Notes: generated from the sequence alone by a model not told the origin. A stretch of 19,162 nt of DNA from SZUA-451 sp034721895 (GCA_034721895.1 JAYEND010000077.1:1-19162); one strand, 5' to 3'. Positions 1-7,053 are shown, counted from the first letter of the stretch. Program-made: numbers and translations.

Positions 1-133
1 TCAGTGAATGGTAGTTTGCGATAAAGGTAAAGAGCTCATTCTCTTCCTGAAGCTCGATCATCGGCTTCATCGCACCAAAGAAGTTTCCGATATGAAGTTT
101 GCCAGAAGCCTGGATTCCGGTAAGTACGCGCAT
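1..133 (-). CDS. trpS: Tryptophan--tRNA ligase, N-terminal fragment (cut by window edge)
   Basis: Charges tRNA-Trp with tryptophan in the cytoplasm. The first 44 codons are visible, reading MRVLTGIQASGKLHIGNFFG and onward. The opening (VLTGIQ.SGKLHIGN) is the typical start of bacterial TrpS, with HIGN as the class I synthetase HIGH signature at residues 14-17. The ATG at 131-133 follows an AGGAC ribosome binding site and a TATAAT box about 25 bases upstream. The rest of the gene lies left of the window. It runs in the same direction as der, with about 60 bases between them. The identification is firm despite the truncation, since both the motif and the start fit the family. Confidence 0.93.
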   Translation of the reverse strand, partial: MRVLTGIQASGKLHIGNFFGAMKPMIELQEENELFTFIANYHSL

Positions 134-157
134 GATTTGTCCTGAATTTTTTTTCGT

Positions 158-163
158 ATTATA
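158..163 (-). promoter_or_regulatory. Probable sigma-70 -10 box for trpS
   Basis: A perfect TATAAT on the minus strand lies 24 bases upstream of the trpS ATG, preceded by an AT-rich stretch made of heptamer repeats. No good TTGACA -35 box is visible, which is common in Campylobacterota. Predicted transcript start near 150. Confidence 0.55.
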
Positions 164-170
164 GCGGGTG

Positions 171-191
171 AATTAGAAATTAGAAATAATG
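171..191. repeat. Short heptamer tract (AATTAGA, AATTAGA, AATAATG)
   Basis: Three 7-base units in the trpS-der spacer belong to the same AATTNNN-type tandem pattern found in the 5', 3' and intergenic regions of kdsA, ribH, nusB, mqnC and recG. Here no adjacent 7-bp/3-nt hairpin is present, so this is a bare or decayed tract. It ends two bases from the der stop codon. Confidence 0.55.
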
Positions 192-192
192 A

Positions 193-1575
193 TCATTCAT
201 CTTCCATCCTCTCCCCGCGTTTTCGTGCGACGATATCAAGCGGTACACCTTCGAAATCGAATCTGCTCCTGATGAAATTGGCCAAATAGCGTTTGTAACT
301 GAAATGCAATCCATCCGGACGGTTGGTGATGAGTGCGATTTTTGGCGGCTTCGTTTCATATTGAGTGGCAAATTTGATCTTCACAACAGCCCCGTTATGG
401 GAGGGGACATGGTGTCTGTTGATCGCTTCACGAAGTGCATCGTTGAGCTTTGATGTGGGGATGCGCTGTTTGTATCGTTCATAAATAGCGGTGATTTGAT
501 CGAGTATCCTTGGGACACGCATTCCCGTTTTTGCCGAGATGGTGATGAGTGGAGCATAATGCAGGAATTTAAGTTCATCACGAATATCATTGACTGCATC
601 TTCGTAAGTCTTCTCTTCACGGATATCCCATTTATTCAGGACGATGAGGCAGGCAAGTCTATATTTTTCGATCAGCCCTGCTACCCTCTCATCGAGTTCG
701 GTGACCCCTACGGTCGCATCGATAACCAGCAGTACAAGATTGGCTTTTTCCAGCATGGCAGTTGTTCTGCCCAGAGCATATTTCTCTATGCCTACGATCT
801 TGCTGCGTTTTCTTATCCCCGCAGTATCCACAAAAGTAATTTCATATCCATTATGCTCTATCATCTCGTCGATAGGGTCGATAGTCGTACCTGCTACGTC
901 ACTGACGACTGAACGCTCCTCTCCCAAAAGAGAATTAAGCAATGAACTTTTACCTGTGTTGACGCGACCGATGATGGCTACCTTGATCTGGTTATCAATC
1001 TCCTCATGCGCAGTGTTTATATCGTGTATTGTCTCTTCAAAAGGGTCGACTTCTTCAGTGAGTTCCAGTTCTGGTTTCTCTTCTTTTTCAGGGATATACT
1101 TCTCAAGCCAGGCATAAAAATCATTGAAATATCTGTTGTGGCTGACTGACATGGGGAAGGTGGCATCCGCACCGAACTCTAAAAACTCCCAATAGCGTTC
1201 CTCTTCCTTGTCATTGTCGATTTTGTTGACAATCAAAGCCAAAGGTTTGCCCAGCGCCTGCAAACGATAGAAGAGTTCTCTATCCTCTTCTTCGGGGAGT
1301 GTCTTGCCGTCTACCATATAGAGAATAACATCGGCTTGCTCAGCTGCACGCAAAGAGAGCTCAGCCACTTTGCTAAAAAGTTCACTGGTATAATCGATAC
1401 CGCCTGTATCGATCACTTCAAAATCACGATTGCCTGAGATGGTTACGATGCGCTTTTTGACATCACGGGTTGTTCCTGAGACATCAGAAGTGATAGCATC
1501 TCTCTGTCTTGCCAAACGGTTGAAAAGGGAACTTTTTCCGACATTCGGACGGCCTAAAATGGCTACTTTTTTCAT
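193..1575 (-). CDS. der: Ribosome biogenesis GTPase Der (EngA), double GTPase
   Basis: Der is a tandem-GTPase factor for late assembly of the 50S subunit. The 460-aa protein has a first G domain with GRPNVGKS (8-15), DTGG (56-59) and NKID (117-120). An acidic linker follows (about 161-195). The second G domain has GRVNTGKS (203-210), DTAGIRKRSKI (250-260) and NKWD (314-317), and a basic KH-like C-terminal domain ends the protein. The second P-loop departs from the usual GRPNVGKS (V for P, T for V) but keeps the Lys-Ser pair. The reading frame is open upstream to a TTG at 1620, but that extension is inside a repeat. The ATG at 1573-1575 (MKKVAILGRPN) matches family N-termini. The ribosome binding site is weak (GAAAGA). 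Confidence 0.96.
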   Translation of the reverse strand: MKKVAILGRPNVGKSSLFNRLARQRDAITSDVSGTTRDVKKRIVTISGNRDFEVIDTGGIDYTSELFSKVAELSLRAAEQADVILYMVDGKTLPEEEDRELFYRLQALGKPLALIVNKIDNDKEEERYWEFLEFGADATFPMSVSHNRYFNDFYAWLEKYIPEKEEKPELELTEEVDPFEETIHDINTAHEEIDNQIKVAIIGRVNTGKSSLLNSLLGEERSVVSDVAGTTIDPIDEMIEHNGYEITFVDTAGIRKRSKIVGIEKYALGRTTAMLEKANLVLLVIDATVGVTELDERVAGLIEKYRLACLIVLNKWDIREEKTYEDAVNDIRDELKFLHYAPLITISAKTGMRVPRILDQITAIYERYKQRIPTSKLNDALREAINRHHVPSHNGAVVKIKFATQYETKPPKIALITNRPDGLHFSYKRYLANFIRSRFDFEGVPLDIVARKRGERMEDE

Positions 1576-1591
1576 GGATATATCTTTCGAT

Positions 1592-1754
1592 TCTCGTTCC
1601 GCCTCTCCGAGAGTGTGCAAGAACTTCTATTTTTGCTTTCGGGGCTTGGACTTCAGTCCAAGAGTCCCATGAAATGGGACATTGTTAATGCGACTGAAGT
1701 CGCATCCCCTAAAAATATGTAGTTCTTGCACACTCTCGGAGAGGCGGAACGAGA
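1592..1754. mobile_element. MITE/REP-like palindromic element with 34-bp perfect inverted ends
   Basis: Positions 1592-1625 and 1721-1754 are exact reverse complements (34 bp). Inside lie three nested hairpins: TTGGACT/AGTCCAA near 1650, GTCCCAT/ATGGGAC at about 1664-1680, and GCGACT/AGTCGC around 1690-1703. These are framed by GGGG and CCCC and by T5/A5 runs. The inner GGACTTCAGTCC and GCGACTGAAGTCGC palindromes resemble REP sequences mobilised by TnpA-REP (RAYT) proteins, an inference from general knowledge. No ORF and no clear target duplication is visible. A T7 run follows at 1756. It separates mscS from der, and in a leftward transcript would fold directly upstream of the der start. Confidence 0.7.
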
Positions 1755-1772
1755 GTTTTTTTATTGTGGGAA

Positions 1773-2963
1773 TTATAGCACATTTTCACTCGGAAGCTTC
1801 TCAACATAGAGCGACTGTGACGGAAAGGCAAAACCCGATCCGTTCTTTTCTACAATATGCATGATCCTGATATTGATATCTTCACGGATCTCCAGGTATT
1901 GATCCCATTTGGCTGTATGGGCAAAAGCATAGATGAAGAGACCCAGAGAACTGTCATCAAAAGTATCGAAATTGACAAGAAGTGTCTCTTTGTGTGAGAT
2001 TCCCGGATGTGACTGCAGCATTCCTTTGATATCCTGAATGATATTTTCAATCTGCTTACTGTTGGTATCGTAAGTGAGGCCGATTTTCATTTTGATCCGG
2101 CGGATTCCCCTGCGTGAAAAATTTTCGATGGGATTGTTGGCCACGATGTGATTGGGGACAGTGATAAGAGATTTCTGAAAGGAACGGATCTTGGTCGTTC
2201 TCATGCCGACATCTTCGACGACACCCTCGACACCGCCGACCTTGATCCACTCTCCGATTTTGATCGAATTGTCAAGCAGCAGAGCAATAGACCCAAAGAG
2301 ATTGGCGGCTGTATCTTTTGCAGCGAGTGCAAATGCGAGACCGCCCAGTCCAAGGGAAGCGATCAGTGCCGTGACATTGATCCCCCAGTTATAGAGAATG
2401 GTACTGAATCCAATCGCAAAAATGACGGCCTTGATCAGTCTGACCAGGAAACTGCTGAGTTCTTTGGAGAGATGCGAATTGTCGTCACTGTATCTGACGA
2501 GGAATTCTTTAAAGGCTTCTACCAGTGAGATAAGGGCCCAGAAGATCGTAAAGATCGCAAGTGATTCGAGAACCATTTTGATAAAATGGTTCTCTTTGAA
2601 GATGAGTAGAAAAAAAAGATGGGTCCCGATGATGATAAAGCTGAATCGGATCGGCCCTTTGAGGCCTTCTATGATCCTGTCATCTATCCTGGTTTCGGAT
2701 TTTCTGGCAAGTATGGTCAGGAATCCAAGAATAATATTGGTAAAAAATTTACGAAGCAGAAGAAAAAATAAAAAGACAAGAATTGCGGCAAAAAAATTCC
2801 CCAGAGGAACATCCCAGAAAGTCTGTGTCCAGAAAGTACTGTATTCACCGCTATAGAGTTTGTTCAGAAAAGGTTGTATAACTCCCGGAACATCCATGTC
2901 CAGTGAGTTGATCAGATCGGTTTGATCGGTGATATTCCTGTCGATAATAATCGGGTCTGCCAT
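1773..2963 (-). CDS. MscS-family mechanosensitive ion channel
   Basis: Inner-membrane channel opened by membrane tension, protecting against hypo-osmotic shock. The 396-aa protein has predicted membrane segments near 52-72, 105-122, 130-150 and 172-195, plus the pore-lining helix at 198-230. The pore helix shows the Gly/Ala-rich MscS pattern (ASLGLGGLAFALAAKD) and is followed by the beta domain (NLFGSIALLLDNSIKIGEWI, and GVVEDVGMRTTKIRSFQKSL then TVPN). The C-terminal alpha/beta domain ends near 390. It is larger than E. coli MscS (286 aa), with two extra N-terminal helices as in YbdG/YnaI-type members. Start ATG follows AGAGA. The gene diverges from the DUF3108 gene. Confidence 0.92.
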   Translation of the reverse strand: MADPIIIDRNITDQTDLINSLDMDVPGVIQPFLNKLYSGEYSTFWTQTFWDVPLGNFFAAILVFLFFLLLRKFFTNIILGFLTILARKSETRIDDRIIEGLKGPIRFSFIIIGTHLFFLLIFKENHFIKMVLESLAIFTIFWALISLVEAFKEFLVRYSDDNSHLSKELSSFLVRLIKAVIFAIGFSTILYNWGINVTALIASLGLGGLAFALAAKDTAANLFGSIALLLDNSIKIGEWIKVGGVEGVVEDVGMRTTKIRSFQKSLITVPNHIVANNPIENFSRRGIRRIKMKIGLTYDTNSKQIENIIQDIKGMLQSHPGISHKETLLVNFDTFDDSSLGLFIYAFAHTAKWDQYLEIREDINIRIMHIVEKNGSGFAFPSQSLYVEKLPSENVL

Positions 2964-3069
2964 GTAGGTCTCTCTTTTCAGGTTTGAACATTCAGCTCTG
3001 CGAACATTATCCGGGATTTATAGATGCAATTTTATCCAAATATTGTTATATTGTCAGAAAGGTTAGCAA

Positions 3070-3813
3070 ATGAGAGTGAGTGTATTGATTGCAATTTTGG
3101 TATGCATATCCGGCCCATCTCTAAAAGCTGAAACGCTTGATGCTGTCTATCGTGTGAGTTTTGGTATTTTTGGAGAGATAGGAATTGCCAAAGCACATCT
3201 TGAAAAGAATGGGGAGCAGTATCTGATCCGTGTAGAAGGGGAAGCGACAGGAATTGCCAAAAAGTTGAGTAAAGGCCGCAGAGAAGTACATATCAGCAAA
3301 GGGCACATTAAAAATGCTTTACTGTTAAGTGATACCTATACCGTGATCAAAAGTTATGGGGAGAAAAATAGCAAAAAGCACTATACCGTTGACCATAAGA
3401 AGAAGCAGGTTGTGAAGTACTCTGAAAAGTCCGAAAGTGGCAAACAGATATCCAGAGATGAGAAAGTACTGGATTTTTATGCGGAGAATGATCTACTGAC
3501 GCTCTATTTCAATATTGCTTCATTGATTACAGAGAAAGAGAAGAAAGGGGTATACACTTTCAATGCCGTCGGTGCAGAAAAGCAGAAGGGCAGCGTGATG
3601 GTGATCGTCCCGGATGCAAAAGAGCGTATTGCCTATGAAACAGATCTTGGGAAGGGGTCAGCATGGTATTTGACAGCGATCATCCATCAGAAGATCTTTG
3701 CCAGTGACAGAGGAGAATTGATATTGGCTATTGGCAAAGATGGGATTACAGAAAAAGCGGTGTTGAAGGACGTGGTGATGTTTGGAGATGTGATGGCTCA
3801 GCGTATCAAATAG
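3070..3813 (+). CDS. Exported DUF3108-family protein
   Basis: A 247-aa protein with a clear signal peptide (MRVSVLIAILVCISGPSLKA, cleavage before ET). The body looks like DUF3108: an N-terminal 'YRVSFGIFGEIGIAKAHLEK' type beta strand pair, a central 'DFYAENDLLTLYFNIASL' segment, and a late 'KAVLKDVVMFGDVMAQRIK' strand. Members are periplasmic or outer-membrane-facing beta-rich proteins of unknown function, common in Campylobacterota. ATG 3070 follows GAAAGG by eight bases, with a TATATT box at 3047-3052. It stands alone in its direction. Family assignment is by remembered pattern, and the molecular role is unknown. Confidence 0.75.
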   Translation: MRVSVLIAILVCISGPSLKAETLDAVYRVSFGIFGEIGIAKAHLEKNGEQYLIRVEGEATGIAKKLSKGRREVHISKGHIKNALLLSDTYTVIKSYGEKNSKKHYTVDHKKKQVVKYSEKSESGKQISRDEKVLDFYAENDLLTLYFNIASLITEKEKKGVYTFNAVGAEKQKGSVMVIVPDAKERIAYETDLGKGSAWYLTAIIHQKIFASDRGELILAIGKDGITEKAVLKDVVMFGDVMAQRIK

Positions 3814-3856
3814 TTTGGGCATGCAGGATAAAATCAATCACTTTCTTATCGCTCAT

Positions 3857-4054
3857 TTAACAGGGTTTGAGTGTGCCATTCCTGATCGTTGGATAATAAT
3901 TCCCGCTGATGATATCTTTTCCGCCCAGCTCTTCAGCATAAATTTTGATCAGTCTATTGTGGAGCAGCGTCTCTTTCCGAAGAAGATAGCGTTTTCCTTT
4001 GTAGAGGATGTCATTGGCGTTAAGCAAGCTGGTGTAAAAATCTGTTTCATTCAT
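3857..4054 (-). CDS. Small uncharacterised protein (65 aa)
   Basis: I do not recognise a named family. The 65-aa frame has ordinary coding composition, no low complexity, and a globular-looking sequence with a charged middle (YKGKRYLLRKETLLHNRLIK) and a conserved-looking tail (YYPTIRNGTLKPC). It has no signal peptide or membrane segment. It fills a gap between two plus-strand genes that would otherwise be empty for over 300 bases. There is no good Shine-Dalgarno before ATG 4054. A TAAAAT box at 4063-4068 (minus) lies so close that the mRNA could be leaderless. The overlapping plus-strand 91-codon frame lacks coding character. Confidence 0.6.
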   Translation of the reverse strand: MNETDFYTSLLNANDILYKGKRYLLRKETLLHNRLIKIYAEELGGKDIISGNYYPTIRNGTLKPC

Positions 4055-4139
4055 GGGGGCCGATTTTATCCAAATTATCGTAGAAGATGAATAATATGCT
4101 ACACTTCCGCAAAAAAAGAAATGCAGTAATTAGAAAAGT

Positions 4140-5051
4140 ATGAGACAAAAAATCAAAAATATGGACAGAGGTATTCTTCTGATGCTTCTGGCTTCACTGA
4201 GTTTTGCGGTGATGGGGGGCTTTGCCAAAGTTCTGAGCGAGACGATCCCACCGCTGGAAGTCACCTTTTTTCGTAATATTGCAGGAGTGATCCTGGTGGG
4301 GTTAACACTCTGGAAACTGCCGTTGAAACAGAGCGGGGGTAAACCTTTTCTGTTGCTTTTCCGTGGAACGATGGGCTTTTTGGCTCTGCTGGCTTACTTC
4401 TATATTATGGCATTCATTCCTCTTGGCGAGGCGGTGACTTACAATAAAACTTCCCCGATATTCGTCGCTGTTTTCGCCTATCTCTTTCTGGGGGAGAAGT
4501 TGCCTAAAAGTGCTCTTTTGGCGATCGTGGTCGGATTTGTTGGGATTTTGCTGGTTGCCAAACCAGACGGACTCTCTTTTGACAAATATGACCTTCTGGG
4601 TATTTTTTCGGGGATAGGGGCAGCTTTGGCGTATACCTCCATCCGAGAATTGCGAAAGTACTACGATACCCGAGCCATTGTTCTCTCCTTTATGGGGGTG
4701 GGAACGATCGGTCCGGTTCTGTTGATGCTGATGGCACCTTATGTAGATGCTCCTGATTTTGATTTTCTCTTTGCAGAATATGTCATGCCGTCGAAAAATG
4801 AGTGGGCTCTGGTGATCGGGCTAGGGCTTTTTGCCACGGCTTCTCAACTGCTGATGACCAAAGCCTACGAGCTGACAAAAGCAGGGATCGTAGGAACGAT
4901 CTCCTATTCCAATATCATCTTTGCCGTGATCATTGGAACGATGTTGGGTGACCCTGTACCTGATTTTTGGACAATTTTCGGTATAATCCTAGTTATTTCG
5001 GCAGGGCTGATGGTTTCTCTTCCTGTGGGGAAGAGAAGAATTAATAATTAG
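4140..5051 (+). CDS. EamA/DMT-superfamily permease
   Basis: Integral membrane transporter of the drug/metabolite transporter superfamily; the substrate cannot be told from sequence. The 303 aa consist of two EamA repeats giving about ten helices. The first runs from LLMLLASLSFAVMGGFAK to AIVVGFVGILLVAKP, and the second from LGIFSGIGAALAYTSIRELR to FGIILVISAGLMVSLPV. The typical EamA features are present: an 'FFRN' motif after helix 2 and 'GEAVTYNKTSPIFVAVFAYLFLGEK' in helices 4-5. ATG 4140 follows AGAAAAG, and an in-frame ATG eight codons on (MDRGILL) is an alternative. Oddity: the last three codons and the stop (I-N-N-stop) are built from an intergenic heptamer repeat, so the native C-terminus may have been trimmed. 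Confidence 0.88.
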   Translation: MRQKIKNMDRGILLMLLASLSFAVMGGFAKVLSETIPPLEVTFFRNIAGVILVGLTLWKLPLKQSGGKPFLLLFRGTMGFLALLAYFYIMAFIPLGEAVTYNKTSPIFVAVFAYLFLGEKLPKSALLAIVVGFVGILLVAKPDGLSFDKYDLLGIFSGIGAALAYTSIRELRKYYDTRAIVLSFMGVGTIGPVLLMLMAPYVDAPDFDFLFAEYVMPSKNEWALVIGLGLFATASQLLMTKAYELTKAGIVGTISYSNIIFAVIIGTMLGDPVPDFWTIFGIILVISAGLMVSLPVGKRRINN

Positions 5052-5100
5052 CAATTAAAAATTAATAATTGTTGCAGGCATTGCGTGGCAATGCTTTGAT
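5039..5100 (+). repeat. Composite heptamer-hairpin element, copy A (before kdsA)
   Basis: Five 7-base units (AATTAAT, AATTAGC, AATTAAA, AATTAAT, AATTGTT) at 5039-5073, then spacer GCAG. The hairpin stem is GCATTGC (5078-5084), loop GTG and GCAATGC (5088-5094), with tail TTTGAT. The element contains the EamA stop codon and ends 21 bases before the kdsA ATG, just upstream of its GAGAGG ribosome binding site. Confidence 0.8.
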
Positions 5101-5121
5101 GAAATAGAGAGAGGTAGATGA

Positions 5122-5919
5122 ATGATTTTGATTTCCGGACCATGTGTAATCGAGAGTCGGGATACGGTCTTCAGGATCGCCGAGGCATTGATGCCTTATC
5201 ATGAGGACTGTACCAAAGAGTTCTATTTCAAGGCAAGTTTTGACAAAGCGAACCGAACCAGTCTGGATAGTTTTCGCGGTCCGGGAATGGAAGAGGGGCT
5301 GAAAATGCTTCAGGAAATTAAGTCGAACTTTGGTTATAAGATTCTGACAGATATCCATGAGCCCAATCAGGCAGCACCGGTGGCCGAGGTGGCGGATGCT
5401 TTGCAAATCCCCGCATTTCTCTCCCGTCAGACCGATCTGTTGGTAGCTGCAGCCAAAACTTCAGCGGTAGTCAATATCAAAAAAGGACAGTTTCTCGCCC
5501 CGCAGGCGATGGAACACTCTGTCGGGAAAGTGCTCAAAACCAGAGGCTGCGATGAGGTCAGCTATGAAAATGCCAGGAAGTTCGGGGTCTGGCTGACGGA
5601 ACGCGGATCGAGTTTCGGGTATGGCAATCTGGTGGTCGATATGCGCGGACTGAAGATCATGCGGGAGTTTGCTCCAGTGGTTTTCGATGCGACCCATTCC
5701 GTACAGATGCCGGCAAGCGGCGGTGCGAGCAGTGGCGGTGACAGCTCTTTTGTTCCTTATCTTTCCCGTGCGGCTGCGGCAGTCGGTGTGGATGGTTTCT
5801 TTTTTGAAACCCATTTCGACCCGAGCTGTGCTTTGAGTGATGGTCCCAATATGATACAATTGGATGATTTGAACCATTTGATCAAAGAGATCGATGCGAT
5901 TCGGATGATCGTGGAGTGA
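5122..5919 (+). CDS. kdsA: 3-deoxy-D-manno-octulosonate 8-phosphate synthase
   Basis: Condenses phosphoenolpyruvate with arabinose 5-phosphate to KDO-8-phosphate for lipopolysaccharide inner core. 265 aa, slightly shorter than E. coli KdsA (284). Visible motifs include SGPCVIESRD at the start, FKASFDKANRTS (the KDO8PS KANRTS loop), GYKILTDIHEP, IPAFLSRQTDLL, NIKKGQFLAP and FDATHSVQMP. The metal-site region is FFETHFDPSCALSDGPNM. Cys8 in SGPC, with the later His, Glu and Asp, matches the metal-dependent class (Aquifex type), where E. coli has Asn. ATG 5122 has GAGAGG nine bases upstream; the ATG at 5118 is out of frame. The kdsA-ribH-nusB order is typical of Campylobacterota. Confidence 0.97.
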   Translation: MILISGPCVIESRDTVFRIAEALMPYHEDCTKEFYFKASFDKANRTSLDSFRGPGMEEGLKMLQEIKSNFGYKILTDIHEPNQAAPVAEVADALQIPAFLSRQTDLLVAAAKTSAVVNIKKGQFLAPQAMEHSVGKVLKTRGCDEVSYENARKFGVWLTERGSSFGYGNLVVDMRGLKIMREFAPVVFDATHSVQMPASGGASSGGDSSFVPYLSRAAAAVGVDGFFFETHFDPSCALSDGPNMIQLDDLNHLIKEIDAIRMIVE

Positions 5920-5920
5920 A

Positions 5921-5982
5921 AATTAATAATTTACAATTAAAAATGAATAGTTTTGGTAGGCTTTTCTTTGAAAAGCTTTGAT
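5921..5982 (+). repeat. Composite heptamer-hairpin element, copy B (before ribH)
   Basis: Units AATTAAT, AATTTAC, AATTAAA, AATGAAT and AGTTTTG occupy 5921-5955, then spacer GTAG. The stem is GCTTTTC (5960-5966), loop TTT and GAAAAGC (5970-5976), with tail TTTGAT. It starts directly after the kdsA stop and ends just before the ribH ribosome binding site (AAAGGA at 5991-5996). Confidence 0.8.
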
Positions 5983-6000
5983 AAATAGAGAAAGGATGTA

Positions 6001-6468
6001 ATGATGAATATTGTGGAGGGTCAGCTGAAGGTTGACAAGAGTAAAAAAGTAGCGATTATAAATGCACGGTTTAACCATATGATCACCGATCGTCTGGTAG
6101 AGGGAGCAAAGGATGCGTATGCACGGCATGGAGGGGACACGAATGATCTTGATCTGATTTTAGTGCCGGGTGCTTTCGAGATTCCGTTTGCACTCGATAA
6201 AGCATTGCAGAAGTATGATGCTGTCTGTTGTGTGGGTGCGGTTATTCGCGGGGCGACACCGCACTTCGATTATGTATCGGCAGAAGCGACCAAGGGTGTG
6301 GCTTCCGTGACACTCAAGTATGGAAAGCCGACAGCTTATGGTGTTTTGACCGTTGACACGATCGAGCAGGCGATCGAAAGAGCAGGCACCAAAGCAGGGA
6401 ACAAGGGGTTTGAAGCAATGGCAGGATTGATCGAAATGATCGATCTCTATAGAAACCTGGAGGCATAA
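6001..6468 (+). CDS. ribH: 6,7-dimethyl-8-ribityllumazine synthase
   Basis: Penultimate step of riboflavin synthesis: joins 5-amino-6-ribitylaminouracil with 3,4-dihydroxybutanone 4-phosphate, usually in a cytoplasmic icosahedral or pentameric shell. The 155 aa have the family's length and motifs: VAIINARFNHMITDRLVEGA, LVPGAFEIPFAL (substrate site), CCVGAVIRGATPHFDYVSAEATKG, PTAYGVLTVDTIEQAIERAGTKAGNKG. The H of TPHFDYV corresponds to the catalytic His. It overlaps nusB by one base (TAATG), implying translational coupling. Either of the tandem ATGs at 6001 and 6004 could be used. Confidence 0.97.
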   Translation: MMNIVEGQLKVDKSKKVAIINARFNHMITDRLVEGAKDAYARHGGDTNDLDLILVPGAFEIPFALDKALQKYDAVCCVGAVIRGATPHFDYVSAEATKGVASVTLKYGKPTAYGVLTVDTIEQAIERAGTKAGNKGFEAMAGLIEMIDLYRNLEA

Positions 6469-6860
6469 TGGCAACACGTCACCAAGCCAGATCAGCCGTT
6501 ATTGGCCTGCTTTATGCTTATGATCTGGGAAATACGAATATTGCGAAGTTCTCAGATGAAATTCTCGAAGAGAACAAGATCCGTAACAAACAGCGTACTT
6601 TCTCCAATGAACTTTTTCAGGGAACAGTTGAGAATCTTGAAAAAATCGATGAAGAGATCATCAAATGTCTAAAAGAGTGGGATTATGAGAGTATCGGGAA
6701 GGTAGAGAAGGCGATCATGCGTCTGGGAACCTATGAAATCCTCTTTGCAGGAACAGACAGGGCGATCATCATCAATGAAGCGGTAGAACTTGCCAAGGAA
6801 CTTGCCGATGAAAAGTCTCCGAAGTTTATCAACGGGGTACTTGATGCTATTGGAAAATGA
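6468..6860 (+). CDS. nusB: Transcription antitermination factor NusB
   Basis: With NusE (S10) it binds boxA RNA and supports rRNA transcription antitermination. The 130-aa all-helical protein starts MATRHQARSAVIGLLYAYD (family start R..AR..A...LYA.D). It carries the C-terminal signature 'AIMRLGTYEILF' and 'AIIINEAVELAKELADEKSPKFINGVLDAI'. It is slightly shorter than E. coli NusB (139 aa). Translation is likely coupled to ribH through TAATG. The stop codon sits in the loop of a perfect 10-bp hairpin. Confidence 0.96.
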   Translation: MATRHQARSAVIGLLYAYDLGNTNIAKFSDEILEENKIRNKQRTFSNELFQGTVENLEKIDEEIIKCLKEWDYESIGKVEKAIMRLGTYEILFAGTDRAIIINEAVELAKELADEKSPKFINGVLDAIGK

Positions 6861-6870
6861 TTTCCAATAG
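6847..6870. other. Perfect 10-bp hairpin around the nusB stop codon
   Basis: CTATTGGAAA (6847-6856) and TTTCCAATAG (6861-6870) are exact complements with an ATGA loop that holds the nusB TGA. There is no U run after it, so it is not a standard intrinsic terminator. It may be an RNA processing or stabilising 3' structure. Confidence 0.55.
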
Positions 6871-6872
6871 CA

Positions 6873-6936
6873 AATTAATAGTGAATAGTGAATAGTGAAT
6901 AGTGATTGTATGCATTACTCTGTAATGCTTTTATGA
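6873..6936 (+). repeat. Composite heptamer-hairpin element, copy C (after nusB)
   Basis: Units AATTAAT, AGTGAAT three times, and AGTGATT occupy 6873-6907, then spacer GTAT. The stem is GCATTAC (6912-6918), loop TCT and GTAATGC (6922-6928), with tail TTTTAT. It leads into an AAGGAG ribosome binding site at 6936-6941. The exact three-fold AGTGAAT repeat suggests recent unit amplification. Confidence 0.78.
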
Positions 6937-6948
6937 AGGAGTATTTAT

Positions 6949-7053
6949 TTGAGACATATTGATAGAGGTGTTGCAAAGCAACACAAACCAAAATTATTAA
7001 TTATTAATTATTCATTATTCATTCATTCTCACAAGCAAAGGATTTGCCTGTGA
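6949..7053 (+). CDS. Short leader ORF (34 aa) before mqnC, possible relic of its original start
   Basis: A TTG codon seven bases after a strong AAGGAG opens a frame reading (L)RHIDRGVAKQHKPKL and so on. It crosses inverted repeat copy F and stops at TGA 7051-7053, which overlaps the mqnC GTG at 7050. Its first codons resemble the mqnC start: RHIDRGVAK against RMSIDEAVE, with shared DNA blocks TGAGA, TATTGA, GAGG and TGTTG. I infer a degenerate duplicate of the mqnC 5' end, perhaps still translated and coupled. Nothing suggests a function of its own. Confidence 0.35.
   Translation: MRHIDRGVAKQHKPKLLIINYSLFIHSHKQRICL
6961..7023 (-). repeat. Composite heptamer-hairpin element, copy F (inverted, before mqnC)
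   Basis: Read on the minus strand: units AATGAAT twice, AATTAAT twice and AATTTTG (7023 down to 6989), then spacer GTTT. The stem is GTGTTGC, loop TTT and GCAACAC (6984 down to 6968), with a tail of CTCTATCA. Same architecture and spacing as the plus-strand copies but in opposite orientation, so copies C and F face each other. Confidence 0.78.

Noticed and set aside
496..1117. Plus-strand open frames of 138 and 157 codons opposite der
   Set aside because: They are antisense shadows of an unmistakable der gene and show no recognisable domains.
1576..1620. N-terminal extension of Der to TTG 1620
   Set aside because: The extra codons come from the inverted-repeat element, and the ATG at 1575 gives the family's N-terminus directly before the first P-loop.
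1592..1764. Intrinsic terminator: long inverted repeat followed by T7 on the plus strand
   Set aside because: Both flanking genes are on the minus strand, so nothing visible is transcribed toward the T run; the arms are also far longer and the loop more structured than in terminators.
3029..4075. Identical 13-mer ATTTTATCCAAAT at 3029-3041 and 4063-4075, both upstream of minus-strand genes
   Set aside because: It may reflect similar AT-rich promoters (TAAAAT on the minus strand), but two short AT-rich matches at different distances from the starts are too weak to call a regulatory motif.
3815..4090. Plus-strand 91-codon frame
   Set aside because: It overlaps the minus-strand 65-aa gene, starts two bases after the DUF3108 stop without a ribosome binding site, and has a less protein-like composition.
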